From contig VFZL01000003.1 in the NCBI GenBank assembly GCA_016871175.1, positions 1 to 64,000 on the forward strand: DNA of 64,000 nt. Direction: 5' to 3'. The notes beneath the pieces are model-generated. The model saw nothing but the letters and a program-made list of their open reading frames with translations. It had not been told where the DNA came from and ran no database searches. The position numbers and the translations under genes were made by a program. Below are positions 7,949-15,854 of this stretch, piece after piece; positions within the stretch are counted from its first letter, which is position 1, and the number at the start of each line of letters is the position of its first letter. Source of the stretch: Acidimicrobiia bacterium (GTDB taxonomy: Bacteria; Acidobacteriota; Vicinamibacteria; Vicinamibacterales; CAVVIG01).

Positions 7949-9925
7949 TCATTTGCCTACGCTGAACGTGAGCACTTCGGATCCGAATCCCTGTGCGCTG
8001 ACGGCGACGGTCAGGTACTGCCTGCCGTCCAGCATGTAGGTCATGGGTGATCCAGTCTGCGGCGCGGGCATGTAGACAGCACCCACCTCCTGGCCGGTCG
8101 CCTTGTTGTACGCGCGCAGCATCGCACCGCGCTGACCGTTGGGCGCCGTGAAGAAGCCGCCCTCACCGGCGATGACCAGCGTCTTCGTCGTCAGGACACC
8201 GATGCGCCCTTGCCGGCCGGTCCGCGGTATGGTCACGCCCTTGAGCATCGGGTGATTCTTGATCTCGTCGGGCGTCTCGCCGTGGGCGATCTGCCACACC
8301 AACTCACCCTTGTCCATGTCGATGGCCGTGATGCGACCGTACGGTGGCTTCACGAGCGGCAAGCCTCGGACGTTGAGGCCACTCGGCTGCGCACCTGGGT
8401 TCACCGGCTCGGCCGTGCCCGCGACCCAACCGAAGTCGCTCTTGGCCGGATCGGCCGGAATGAGCCCGAGCGCACTGATGTTCGTATTCGAGAAGATGTA
8501 GAACATCTTCGTTTCAGGATCGAACGAACCGCCTTGCCAGTTGGCACCGCCCGTCACATGCGGCAGCATCAACGTGCCGTACGGTTTCTCCCGACGGCTG
8601 ACGATCGGGGGCGTGAACATCGGGCCAAGCTTGTACTGGGCCGCGATACGCGCGCCCTCCGCCTTGAGCTCCGGCGTGAAGTCGATGAGATCGTCGAGCG
8701 TCACGCCCTGGCGATCGAACGCGGGCGGCTTGGTCACGAAAGGCTGCGTCTTCGCGTACCACTCGCCCGGCACGGTCCCATGCTCGACCAGTCGCTCCTC
8801 GATGGGCCACACCGGCTGACCCGTCATCCGGTCGAACACGTACACCCACGCCTGCTTCGTGGGTTGCGCCACAGCCTTGATCGCGCGGCCGTTCACAGCG
8901 AGATCCATCAGTATCGGCGCGCACGGGATGTCGTGATCCCAGATGCCGTGATGGACGAGCTGGTAGTGCCACTTCCGCTTGCCCGTCCTCAGATCGACCG
9001 CCAAGAGTGTCTCGGCGAACAGGTTGTTGCCCGGGCGATTCCCGCCGTAATAGTCGCCTGTCGGCAACTCGACTGGCAGGTAGACGGTGTCGGTTTCTGC
9101 GTCGATGGTCATCTGCGCCCAGACGCCGACGTTGCCCGTGTAGGACCAGGAGTCGTTCAGCCACGTGTCGTTGCCGAACTCACCGGGGCGCGGGATCGTG
9201 TGGAAGGTCCACAGCCGCTTGCCCGTTCGCACGTCGTACGCGCGGATATACCCCTTCTCGTGCGTCTTGCTCTTTGGTGCACCGCCGGCGAGGTGCGCCG
9301 CGCCAATGACGATGACATCCTTCGCCAGCACGGGCGCTGCGGCCAGCGCGACTTCGCCGGTCACAGGATCCATCACCTGATCGAAGTCCTGCTTCAGATC
9401 GACGATGCCATCGGTGCCGAAGGTGGCGACGCGCCGGCCGTTGGCCGCATTGAGGGCAACGAGCTGGTAACCGGTCGTGACGTAGAGAATGCGCTCGTCA
9501 CCACCGGGCGTTCCGTCCGACCAGTACGCGAGCCCCCGACCGGACTGCTGGCGCGGCGACGCCACGGCTCGCATGCCCTCGTCCAGGCTGTGCTGCCACA
9601 GCATCTCGCCGGTGCGCGCGTCGAGCGCGACGGCCGCGCGCCGCGATCCCGCCGTCAGATACATCTTGCCGTTCGCGACGAGAGGCGTGACCTGCAGGTT
9701 GTTTTCCAGCCGTGGGCCGAGATTGTTGGGACGAAACCTCCAGGCGATCTCCAGCTGGTTGAAGTTCGACGCGGTGATCTGGTCCAGCGCCGCGTAGCGT
9801 GTGTTCCCAAGATCGCCGCCGTAGGTGCGCCATTCCCCGATGGGGGCGCCCGTTTGCGCACGCGCCGTTGCCAGGGCGCCGATGAGCGCCACCGCGGTCG
9901 AGGCCGCCCGCAGTCTCGTCTTCAC
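7949..9925 (-). CDS. Exported PQQ-dependent dehydrogenase-like beta-propeller (upstream paralogue)
   Basis: 658 residues from GTG 9925, chosen because AGGAAGG (9934-9940) sits 8 bases upstream and a signal peptide (TRLRAASTAVALIGALATARA) follows directly. The architecture and most motifs match the downstream paralogue (HHGIWDHDIPCAP, TGGANWQGGSFDP, PPYGRITAIDMDKGELVW), with no haem motif. The two genes are adjacent, same strand, 64 bp apart, so they arose by tandem duplication and are probably co-transcribed. Family knowledge gives periplasmic quinoprotein oxidation of sugars or alcohols; the division of labour between the copies is unknown. The 257-bp gap before the divergent GGDEF gene should hold its promoter. 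Confidence 0.88.
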   Translation of the reverse strand: MKTRLRAASTAVALIGALATARAQTGAPIGEWRTYGGDLGNTRYAALDQITASNFNQLEIAWRFRPNNLGPRLENNLQVTPLVANGKMYLTAGSRRAAVALDARTGEMLWQHSLDEGMRAVASPRQQSGRGLAYWSDGTPGGDERILYVTTGYQLVALNAANGRRVATFGTDGIVDLKQDFDQVMDPVTGEVALAAAPVLAKDVIVIGAAHLAGGAPKSKTHEKGYIRAYDVRTGKRLWTFHTIPRPGEFGNDTWLNDSWSYTGNVGVWAQMTIDAETDTVYLPVELPTGDYYGGNRPGNNLFAETLLAVDLRTGKRKWHYQLVHHGIWDHDIPCAPILMDLAVNGRAIKAVAQPTKQAWVYVFDRMTGQPVWPIEERLVEHGTVPGEWYAKTQPFVTKPPAFDRQGVTLDDLIDFTPELKAEGARIAAQYKLGPMFTPPIVSRREKPYGTLMLPHVTGGANWQGGSFDPETKMFYIFSNTNISALGLIPADPAKSDFGWVAGTAEPVNPGAQPSGLNVRGLPLVKPPYGRITAIDMDKGELVWQIAHGETPDEIKNHPMLKGVTIPRTGRQGRIGVLTTKTLVIAGEGGFFTAPNGQRGAMLRAYNKATGQEVGAVYMPAPQTGSPMTYMLDGRQYLTVAVSAQGFGSEVLTFSVGK

Positions 9926-10182
9926 GTGTACCGCCTTCCTCAAACATCTTGTGCCTCTTGTTACCACGACGAAAAAACGATGATCCGGCGGGACATCAAG
10001 CCGTGAATCAGGGTCCGTGTCATTCTTGCACGGCCACGTTGACATCCCCCGAACGATCACGTGACAGGATGGTCGTTGGGGCACAGTTCTGCTAGGCGGG
10101 TGACATCTTTTCTGCGAAAGCGAGGCGAAAAACCGCTACGCGAGCCGGGCACGTCCTTTGTAACATTGTAGAAATCGTTCTC

Positions 10183-11136
10183 ATGCCTGCTCACGATTCG
10201 ACCCGCGCCGGCGAACCTCACACGCGTCGAGACCTCGAGTTTTGGGTCCGCGACAACCTCGGCCTGCGTCCGGACCAGGTCACCGAATTGATGTCGATGA
10301 TCGACGCCGTGTTTACGCGACACGAACGGATGTGGCAGGAGTCGAAGCAAGAAGCCATTCAGGCGCTGTCGGCCGGGTTCGCAGAGAAGATGAACCGCCT
10401 GAAAGACGAGTTGAGCGAAAAAGAGGCGACCGTCAGCAGCATCTCGCAGTACTTCGAGCAGCTCGTCGCCGATCTCACTGAGAAGACGCACCGCGATCCG
10501 AAGACGAAGCTCATGAACTTTGGGCGGTTCATGGAGCAGCTCGAGTCGTTCCTCGCGCTCGAACAACGCGGGCGGTGGTGCGCGGTAGGTCTAGTCGATA
10601 TCCACGGATTCAAGCGGTACAACGACGCGCTCGGGCATGCCGTGGGCGATCGGATCATCGAGCGCGTTGCGCAGCTCCTGCGCGAGCAGGCACGGTCCGA
10701 CGACCTGATCGCGCAGGAACGGCCCGGCGGCACACCCAAGAACTTGCACGCGCGGCTCGGCGGCGACGAGTTCTGCTTCATGATTCCCGACCTCGCTGAG
10801 TACCAGCAGGCGAACACAGTCGGGGAGCGGTTCCGCGAAGCGGTCGAGCGATTCGACTGGACAATCGAGGATCCACGGCTTGCGGCCCAACCGGTCCGTG
10901 TCGACGTGGGCGTCGTCTGCCTGTGGCTCGGGCGCGTGAACGAGCGTCGGACAATGGCGCGGAAGCTGGCTGCGGCGCTGATCCAGCGGGCCGACAAGCT
11001 GATGTACGACGCGAAGGGCAAGAGCGCGAATCACATCTACCTCGATCGCGTCTGCGTGTCTGGCGGAGAGCTGGCCGAGATGACCGACGAGAAGGTGGTC
11101 CGGATGATGCCTGGTCGTCGCAACGCCAACAGCTAG
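10183..11136 (+). CDS. GGDEF-domain protein, probable diguanylate cyclase
   Basis: 317 residues, cytoplasmic (no signal or membrane segment). Residues 1-95 are helical and rich in charged residues, likely a dimerising or sensing region; the GGDEF domain follows with DPKTKLMNFGRF, VDIHGFKRYND and an intact active site LGGDEF, then RADKLMYDAKG. It would make c-di-GMP from two GTP. The product-inhibition RxxD motif that usually lies just before the GGDEF loop is not seen (the equivalent stretch reads GGTPKNLHAR), so feedback control may be weak. A 15-residue insert lies just before the active site. Confidence 0.88.
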   Translation: MPAHDSTRAGEPHTRRDLEFWVRDNLGLRPDQVTELMSMIDAVFTRHERMWQESKQEAIQALSAGFAEKMNRLKDELSEKEATVSSISQYFEQLVADLTEKTHRDPKTKLMNFGRFMEQLESFLALEQRGRWCAVGLVDIHGFKRYNDALGHAVGDRIIERVAQLLREQARSDDLIAQERPGGTPKNLHARLGGDEFCFMIPDLAEYQQANTVGERFREAVERFDWTIEDPRLAAQPVRVDVGVVCLWLGRVNERRTMARKLAAALIQRADKLMYDAKGKSANHIYLDRVCVSGGELAEMTDEKVVRMMPGRRNANS

Positions 11137-11191
11137 GGCGCGTTCGACATCCTGCAGCCTCGCGACTCGGAGCGTACGACTGCTGTCGTCG

Positions 11192-11216
11192 ATTCTCCCA
11201 AGGTATTCTCCCAAGG
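11192..11216 (+). repeat. 12-13 bp tandem duplication
   Basis: ATTCTCCCAAGG occurs twice head to tail (11192-11203 and 11205-11216) in the gap between the GGDEF gene and tRNA-His. Function unknown; possibly a replication-slippage product. Confidence 0.7.
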
Positions 11217-11326
11217 CTCCGCACCGGCGCCTGCGTTCGGGTGGCCTCGAGGAGCGTCCCGGTTCGCTCGCTCCGGCGGACCTGCGTGCTACACTCAGGT
11301 CTTCGACGGCCTTTATCTCGCCACAC

Positions 11327-11403
11327 GGTGGGTGTAGCTCAATGGTTAGAGCGCCGGACTGTGGCTCCGGAGGCTGCGGGTTCGAGTCCCGTCATCCACC
11401 CCA
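11327..11403 (+). tRNA. tRNA-His (GTG anticodon), CCA encoded
   Basis: Full cloverleaf by eye: acceptor stem 11328-11334 pairs with 11393-11399 (one G-T pair), D arm starts GCTCAATGGTTAGAGC, anticodon stem CCGGA/TCCGG encloses loop CTGTGGC with anticodon GTG, T arm carries GGTTCGAGTCC. The extra 5-prime G at 11327 can pair with C73 at 11400, the histidine-specific identity pair, and CCA is encoded at 11401-11403. An integrase remnant abuts its 3-prime end. Confidence 0.95.
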
Positions 11404-11404
11404 A

Positions 11405-11568
11405 CACCTAACCTGTGACAGCCTGACGCTGCGCTCGACGAGCCGCGACGCGTATTCGTGCCCCAGGTCGTGCCAGTGGAGGTCAATGCGTTTCAGCGCG
11501 CCCAGAGACTCCTCGCTCAGTCGGAAGGCCGCGCGACCGTAACCCACCACACCTCGATCCGCAGGCTG
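11405..11568 (-). pseudogene. Tyrosine recombinase (phage integrase) C-terminal remnant next to tRNA-His
   Basis: On the minus strand an open stretch from 11568 reads RAAFRLSEESLGALKRID, then LHWHDLGHEYASRLVERS and VRLSQVR, ending where the tRNA begins. This matches box II of tyrosine recombinases, normally H-D-L-R-H-x-x-A-S followed by a VxxLLGH helix. The catalytic arginine of HxxR is Gly here, no start codon is near, and the LLGH and catalytic tyrosine are missing because the sequence runs into tRNA-His. It is therefore a dead fragment. A tRNA 3-prime end is the classic integration target for such enzymes. Too short for firm family assignment but the motif is distinctive. Confidence 0.6.
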
Positions 11569-11646
11569 TCAGTTCGGACGCGACTCGTCCATGGCGATGC
11601 GTGAGGCATGGTGTTCGTGGATAGTGTGTGTTTCACGGTACGTGGA

Positions 11647-11666
11647 AAATTACTCGCGAGTAATTT
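11647..11666. promoter_or_regulatory. Perfect 20-bp palindrome, operator-like
   Basis: AAATTACTCG and its exact reverse complement lie back to back with no spacer, centred on CGCG, 59 bases before the ATG of the broken AAA ATPase. The AT-rich arms stand out in this GC-rich context. Likely a dimer-binding operator or a site bound by the ATPase system; not proven. Confidence 0.55.
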
Positions 11667-11725
11667 CTGATCTATCGTGATATGCTCCGGCGGCGTTCCG
11701 GCCCGCGCCGCGGCAACATCGCGAC

Positions 11726-12094
11726 ATGCCGCGCTACCTCCACCGCCAGGTCGCGGCCGATCTTGCCGAGAAGATGGTGCTCTTGGGCGGACCCCGCCAG
11801 GTCGGCAAGACCAGACTGGCGAGACACCTCCAGCCGGATCCAGCCGGGTAATTGAACTGGGACATTCCCGCTCATCGGGCCCGCATCCTTCGGCGCGACC
11901 TGCCCGACACCGAGCTGTGGGTCTTCGACGAGCTCCACAAGTACCGGCGGTGGCGGAATTTTCTCAAGGGCGTCTACGACGAATTTCACGGCGAGCGCCG
12001 CGTGCTGGTCACCGGCAGCGCCCGGCTCGACCTGTACCGCTTCGGCGGCGATTCGCTCCAGGGGCGTTATCACTACCTAGCCACGCTCGTCTGA
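11726..12094 (+). pseudogene. AAA family ATPase (AAA_14/DUF4143 type), broken by in-frame TAA and 3-prime truncation
   Basis: From ATG 11726 the frame gives MPRYLHRQVAADL, Walker A GGPRQVGKT, then TAA at 11849-11851 exactly where homologues have Tyr in a YLNWD motif (LNWD follows the stop). It continues in frame with ILRRDLPDTELWVFDELHK (Walker B) and FLKGVYDEFHGERRVLVTGSARLD, the sensor region, then stops at 12092-12094 right after GRYHYL. Intact members are about 380-400 residues and carry a DUF4143 C-terminal domain, absent here. Such ATPases are common solitary accessory genes of uncertain role. Both lesions indicate decay. Confidence 0.75.
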
Positions 12095-12238
12095 CGCCTC
12101 GCGATTGAAGGCTTCAGTGAGCGCGAAGTACACGCTCTCCACACGGACGAGTATACGGCGGGCCAGACACAGCCCACTCGCATCCGGTGCAGCGAGACGC
12201 CAACTCTCCCGATCGTGGCCCGTCGCCCGAAACCGCTG

Positions 12239-12889
12239 TCAGAGGCCGCGGCCCAGCTGTTCGAGGGCGACGCGCACGAGCTGGCTGCGGGTGCGCACAC
12301 CCGTGCGGTTGAAAAGCACCTGTAAGGCAGCCTTCACGGCGCTCTCCGAGAGCCGCAGGCGCACCGCCATCTCCTTGTTCGCCAGGCCTTCCATCAGAAA
12401 CGTGAGAATCTGACGCTCGCGGTCCGTCAGCCGCAGCGCGGGCGACTCGTCGACGTCGGTGCCCTGTACCAGCTTCCGTAAGTAGTGCTCATCAATCAGC
12501 ACCTTTCCCTCGAAGACCTCGCGGATGCTGCGCTTCAGGTCGTCGGCGGCGTGCTGTTTGTGGAAGATGCCCGCGACCCCCGCGCCAATCATCTCCCGCG
12601 CCTCACGGTCGGGCAGGCCCGCGGTGACAAGGAGCAAGCGCCCGGCGAAGCCGCGAGCGCGCAACGCCGACACGACGTCGTCGGCCGTCCGCTCGCCGAG
12701 CATGTAGTCGAGGAGGACGACATCGACCTCGACCTGCGCCAGCGCCTCGATCGCCTCCTCGGCGGCGCCGGCGATGCCCACGACCTCGAAAGCGGGATCG
12801 CCGGCGAGCAAACGAGCCAAGCCGTCCCGAAAGAGCGCGTGGTCGTCGACAAGGAACAGACGGATCGCCCGGGTCGTGCTAGCTGACAC
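12239..12889 (-). CDS. LuxR/NarL-family response regulator
   Basis: 216 residues from GTG 12889, supported by GGAGGA at 12895-12900, 5 bases upstream. Receiver: D15-D16, phospho-acceptor D61 (VVLLDYML), T89, K111. C-terminal LuxR-type helix-turn-helix: LTDRERQILTFLMEGLANKEMA, then RLSESAVKAALQVLFNRTGV. It would bind DNA when phosphorylated; no cognate kinase is adjacent, so it is an orphan here. A usual start is preferred over the far longer open frame upstream, which is antisense to a different coding remnant. It lies inside the decayed island but is itself intact. Confidence 0.87.
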   Translation of the reverse strand: MSASTTRAIRLFLVDDHALFRDGLARLLAGDPAFEVVGIAGAAEEAIEALAQVEVDVVLLDYMLGERTADDVVSALRARGFAGRLLLVTAGLPDREAREMIGAGVAGIFHKQHAADDLKRSIREVFEGKVLIDEHYLRKLVQGTDVDESPALRLTDRERQILTFLMEGLANKEMAVRLRLSESAVKAALQVLFNRTGVRTRSQLVRVALEQLGRGL

Positions 12890-12949
12890 GCAATTCCTCC
12901 AACGTACGAACGCGCACCGGTCGAGCCCTCCGTCGAACGGGCCGCTCGC

Positions 12950-13402
12950 ATGGCCGCCATCCTGCCCGCATGCGGCGTCGAGGTCGTCGCCGCTTGCACG
13001 TCCGATGACGACGACGTTCGACGAGATGTGTTGCGGCAGCACTTGGGTGCTGTTCCGACGATCCACCTCGTGCCAGCACACCAACATGCCATCGACTTCG
13101 CCCTTCAGGAGGCTGGCGGCTCGACGAGCGTCGTCACCGCTGCGGCCGAGAGGTACCGTGTGCCGAAGCACCCGCAGTCGCCGACGCTCGTGCTCGATCG
13201 GCCGCTCGCAGGCGATTCGGTGCTAGCCGTCGTCGACCCACGAGCGAACCGGTTCGACCCGCTTCTGACCGCGATCGATTTCGCGGAGCGGCTGTCGGCG
13301 CAGCGCGTCGTCGCCTGCCATGTGTAATTCGATGAGGCGCAGGCCGCGTGCGACGAATGGGAGCAGGAGGCGTTCGATCAGCTCCGTACCGTTGGCGGAG
13401 CG
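12950..13402 (+). pseudogene. Universal-stress-like protein fragment with in-frame TAA
   Basis: The frame is open from 12887 and reads like protein (VERAARMAAILPACGVEVVAAC, then SPTLVLDRPLAGDSVLAVVDP and LLTAIDFAERLSAQRVVACHV), the last part resembling the start of a UspA domain. TAA at 13325-13327 interrupts it, after which the same frame continues plausibly (FDEAQAACDEWEQEAF, DQLRTVGGA) to about 13402, where similarity to protein fades. No good start codon with a ribosome site precedes ATG 12950. I read it as a remnant of a tandem universal stress protein; identity is uncertain. Confidence 0.4.
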
Positions 13403-13640
13403 CGTCGACCTTTCCGGCGTACTCTCGCTTCGAACACTCCCGCTTCAGGTACCGCTCGCGGAGTTTTCGGATCTCGTACTTGTACAGCTCGAGGACGTAG
13501 CCGCGTGCGAGCGCGGGTGGCGTGTGTTCGGTGGGAATGATGCCGTGGCGCCAGACAACCGCAAGCACATCGGTGCGATATCGATACGGTCCGTCGCCAC
13601 GGACGATTCCAGCGCCCCCTTCTCCGGGCATCTCAGACAT
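13134..13640 (-). CDS. Small conserved-looking protein, C-terminus replaced by unrelated sequence
   Basis: ATG 13640 overlaps the thrC stop (13633-13635), suggesting coupled translation. Residues 1-85 look like a genuine protein: VLAVVWRHGIIPTEHTPP, LELYKYEIRKLRERYL, KREYAGKVDALRQRYG, rich in Arg/Lys helices. From about residue 86 (near 13385) to the stop at 13134 the reading is antisense to the stress-protein fragment and is Arg/Pro-rich noise. So the natural C-terminus was probably lost at a rearrangement junction near 13385-13402. Function unknown. Confidence 0.45.
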   Translation of the reverse strand: MSEMPGEGGAGIVRGDGPYRYRTDVLAVVWRHGIIPTEHTPPALARGYVLELYKYEIRKLRERYLKRECSKREYAGKVDALRQRYGADRTPPAPIRRTRPAPHRITHGRRRRAAPTAAPRNRSRSEAGRTGSLVGRRRLAPNRLRAADRARASATAGASAHGTSRPQR

Positions 13641-14925
13641 CGATCGCTCGTGACACCGCGTCGAGCGACGCGTCGATTCGCAGGATGTGCAGCGGCCCCG
13701 CAAGCGCTTCGGCCAACGGCCCGGGTGTCTCGATGGTCTTATGGATCACGGGCTCCACGATCTCACGGAACTTCGCCGGATGCGCGGTCGCCAGGAACAC
13801 TCCGGGCTGATTCGATTGAAGAACACTCTTGAGGCCCATGTACGCAATCGCGCTGTGGGGATCGAGCAAGTAGCCCCGTTCCTCGTAGACACGTCGAATC
13901 GTCTGGCGCACGTCGTCGTCTGCGAAACGACAGCCGATGACGTCGCGTCGCATGGCGTCCACGCCGTTGCCGTACAACCACAGCATGCGATCGAAGTTGC
14001 TCGGGTGGCCGACGTCCATCGCGTTCGCGATCGTGGCCACCGAGGGCCTCGGCGCAAAGACGCCGCGCTCCAGGTACTCGGGCACCACGTCGTTCACGTT
14101 CGTAGCGGCCACGAACCGCGACACCGGCAATCCCGCGCGCTTGGCCATGAGGCCAGCCGTCAGATTGCCGAAGTTGCCGCTCGGCGTGCACATCAGCAGG
14201 TCTCCCCCGACCGGGCCGAGTTGGGCCACCGCATGGAAGTAGTAGACCATCTGCGGCAGCAGTCGTCCGACGTTCACGGAGTTGGCTGACGTGAGCCTCG
14301 CGGCGCGGCTCAGCGCATCGTCGCCAAACGTCTCGCGCGTCAGCCGATGGCAGTCATCGAAACTACCCGCCACCGCATACGCCCGGACGTTCCCCGCCTC
14401 CGCGTTGAACATCGTCAGCTGCGCTTCCTGGGTAGGGCTGACGCGGCCATCCGGATACAAGACGACGACTCGAGTGTGCGGAACGCCGTGGAAGGCGTGC
14501 GCCACGGCGCTCCCTGTGTCACCGGAGGTCGCCGCCAGGACGGTGAGGTCTCGTTCGTCCTTGTCGAGCGACGCCATCAGCCGCGCCATCAGCCGTGCCC
14601 CGACGTCCTTGAAGGCAAGCGTCGGTCCATGGAACAGCTCGAGGGCATAGACGCGGGGCTCGACCTCTACTAGCGGGATTGGGAAGTTCAAGGCATCGAC
14701 AACGAGCGCCTCGAAGAGAGTGGCGTCGAGCTCCCCTCGCGTGTACGGACGGAGCGCGCGGTAGCCGATCTCGGTCAGGGTCCGGTTCGACAGGCGACTG
14801 AGCTCGTCCGCGCTCCACGGCTCGATCGTCTCGGGCACGTACAGGCCACCGTCGGGCGCGAGCCCGATGAGCGCGGCTTCGCGGAACGATACCGGCTGAC
14901 CGCCACGCGTCGTTACGAACCGCAT
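13633..14925 (-). CDS. thrC: Threonine synthase
   Basis: Converts O-phosphohomoserine to threonine with pyridoxal phosphate, last step of threonine synthesis. 430 residues from ATG 14925. The family N-terminus (FVTTRGG, FREAALIGLAPDGGLYVP) is clear; the PLP-binding lysine is K106 in PTLAFKDVGARL; the phosphate loop AATSGDTGSA follows, and the CTPSGNFGN segment is present. The gene overlaps the thrB stop by 13 bases, so the two are translationally coupled. Confidence 0.96.
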   Translation of the reverse strand: MRFVTTRGGQPVSFREAALIGLAPDGGLYVPETIEPWSADELSRLSNRTLTEIGYRALRPYTRGELDATLFEALVVDALNFPIPLVEVEPRVYALELFHGPTLAFKDVGARLMARLMASLDKDERDLTVLAATSGDTGSAVAHAFHGVPHTRVVVLYPDGRVSPTQEAQLTMFNAEAGNVRAYAVAGSFDDCHRLTRETFGDDALSRAARLTSANSVNVGRLLPQMVYYFHAVAQLGPVGGDLLMCTPSGNFGNLTAGLMAKRAGLPVSRFVAATNVNDVVPEYLERGVFAPRPSVATIANAMDVGHPSNFDRMLWLYGNGVDAMRRDVIGCRFADDDVRQTIRRVYEERGYLLDPHSAIAYMGLKSVLQSNQPGVFLATAHPAKFREIVEPVIHKTIETPGPLAEALAGPLHILRIDASLDAVSRAIDV

Positions 14926-15854
14926 GACGAGGTGACGTGCGCACCCTGGGCTGCGATGGGCGACACGTAGACTCGCGGATCGCCGCCGATGTGCGTCTTC
15001 ACCGCGGTGGTCATCGCCTCGGCCACGACCCTGGCCACGGTCGGCGTCTGGCACAGCGCGAAGAGAGAGGGCCCCGATCCGGACAAGCTACAGCCCAGCG
15101 CTCCGGCGTCGGCGGCGGCGCCCTTGATCTGTGCGAGGCCGGGCACCAGCGGCGCGCGCCGTGGCTCCGCAATCGTGTCTTCGAGCGACCGAGCGATCTG
15201 CGCGAAGTCACCGCGATGGAGCCCGTCCACGAAGGTGCCAAGATTGGCCCACTGGCGGACCGCGTCGCGCAGCGACACCGTATCCCCAAGCAACTCCCGG
15301 GCCTTCGCCGTCTCGATCTCGAGGTTGGGATGCACGACCACGGCGGTGAGACCGTCGGGCACCGGCAGCCGGATGATGTCCGGGGGACTCGCCCGACGGA
15401 CCAACACTAAGCCACCACAGAGGCAGGGTGCGATGTTGTCGGCATGTGCCGACCCGGCGCCGAGCCGCTCACCCTCGAGTGCGGCCTCCACCAGCACGTC
15501 GAGCGCCGCGTGCGCACCGACGAGCGCGTTGACGGCGACCACGGCAGCCGCTGCGCTCGCCGCACTCCCGCCCAGTCCGCTCGAGAGCGGGAGCCCCTTC
15601 CGAATCGTGAGCGTCATACCGCGTCGCTCTCCGAGACGCGACAGGAGCGCCTGGACGGCCACACCTGCCGTGTTCCGGGACGCGTCTCTCGGCAACCGTC
15701 CGCCGTCGTTCAGGATGTCCGCGATGCGCACGCCGTCGGCGCCGAACGTCGCTGTCACCTCGTCGCCCGGTGCCTGGAGGGGGAAGCCGAGCACGTCGAA
15801 TCCGCACGCGACGTTGGAGACGGTCGCGGGCGCAAAGGCAGTCACGCTGGTCAT
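14913..15854 (-). CDS. thrB: Homoserine kinase (GHMP family)
   Basis: Phosphorylates homoserine with ATP, the step before threonine synthase. 313 residues from ATG 15854; the typical opening is VTAFAPATVSNVACGFDVLG. The GHMP ATP loop is PLSSGLGGSAASAAA, and a C-terminal GCSLSGSGPSLFAL motif closes the active site. ATG overlaps the TGA of the upstream dehydrogenase (ATGA), and its own 3-prime end overlaps thrC, giving a tight three-gene operon. Confidence 0.95.
   Translation of the reverse strand: MTSVTAFAPATVSNVACGFDVLGFPLQAPGDEVTATFGADGVRIADILNDGGRLPRDASRNTAGVAVQALLSRLGERRGMTLTIRKGLPLSSGLGGSAASAAAAVVAVNALVGAHAALDVLVEAALEGERLGAGSAHADNIAPCLCGGLVLVRRASPPDIIRLPVPDGLTAVVVHPNLEIETAKARELLGDTVSLRDAVRQWANLGTFVDGLHRGDFAQIARSLEDTIAEPRRAPLVPGLAQIKGAAADAGALGCSLSGSGPSLFALCQTPTVARVVAEAMTTAVKTHIGGDPRVYVSPIAAQGAHVTSSCGS

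Noticed and set aside
8210-10006. 598-residue open frame on the plus strand
   Set aside because: It is antisense to a PQQ-dehydrogenase gene, Arg/His-rich and without motifs; high-GC coding produces such shadows.
12095-12238. Continuation of the AAA ATPase after the stop at 12092
   Set aside because: The frame stays open but no DUF4143 motif appears, so I did not extend the pseudogene.
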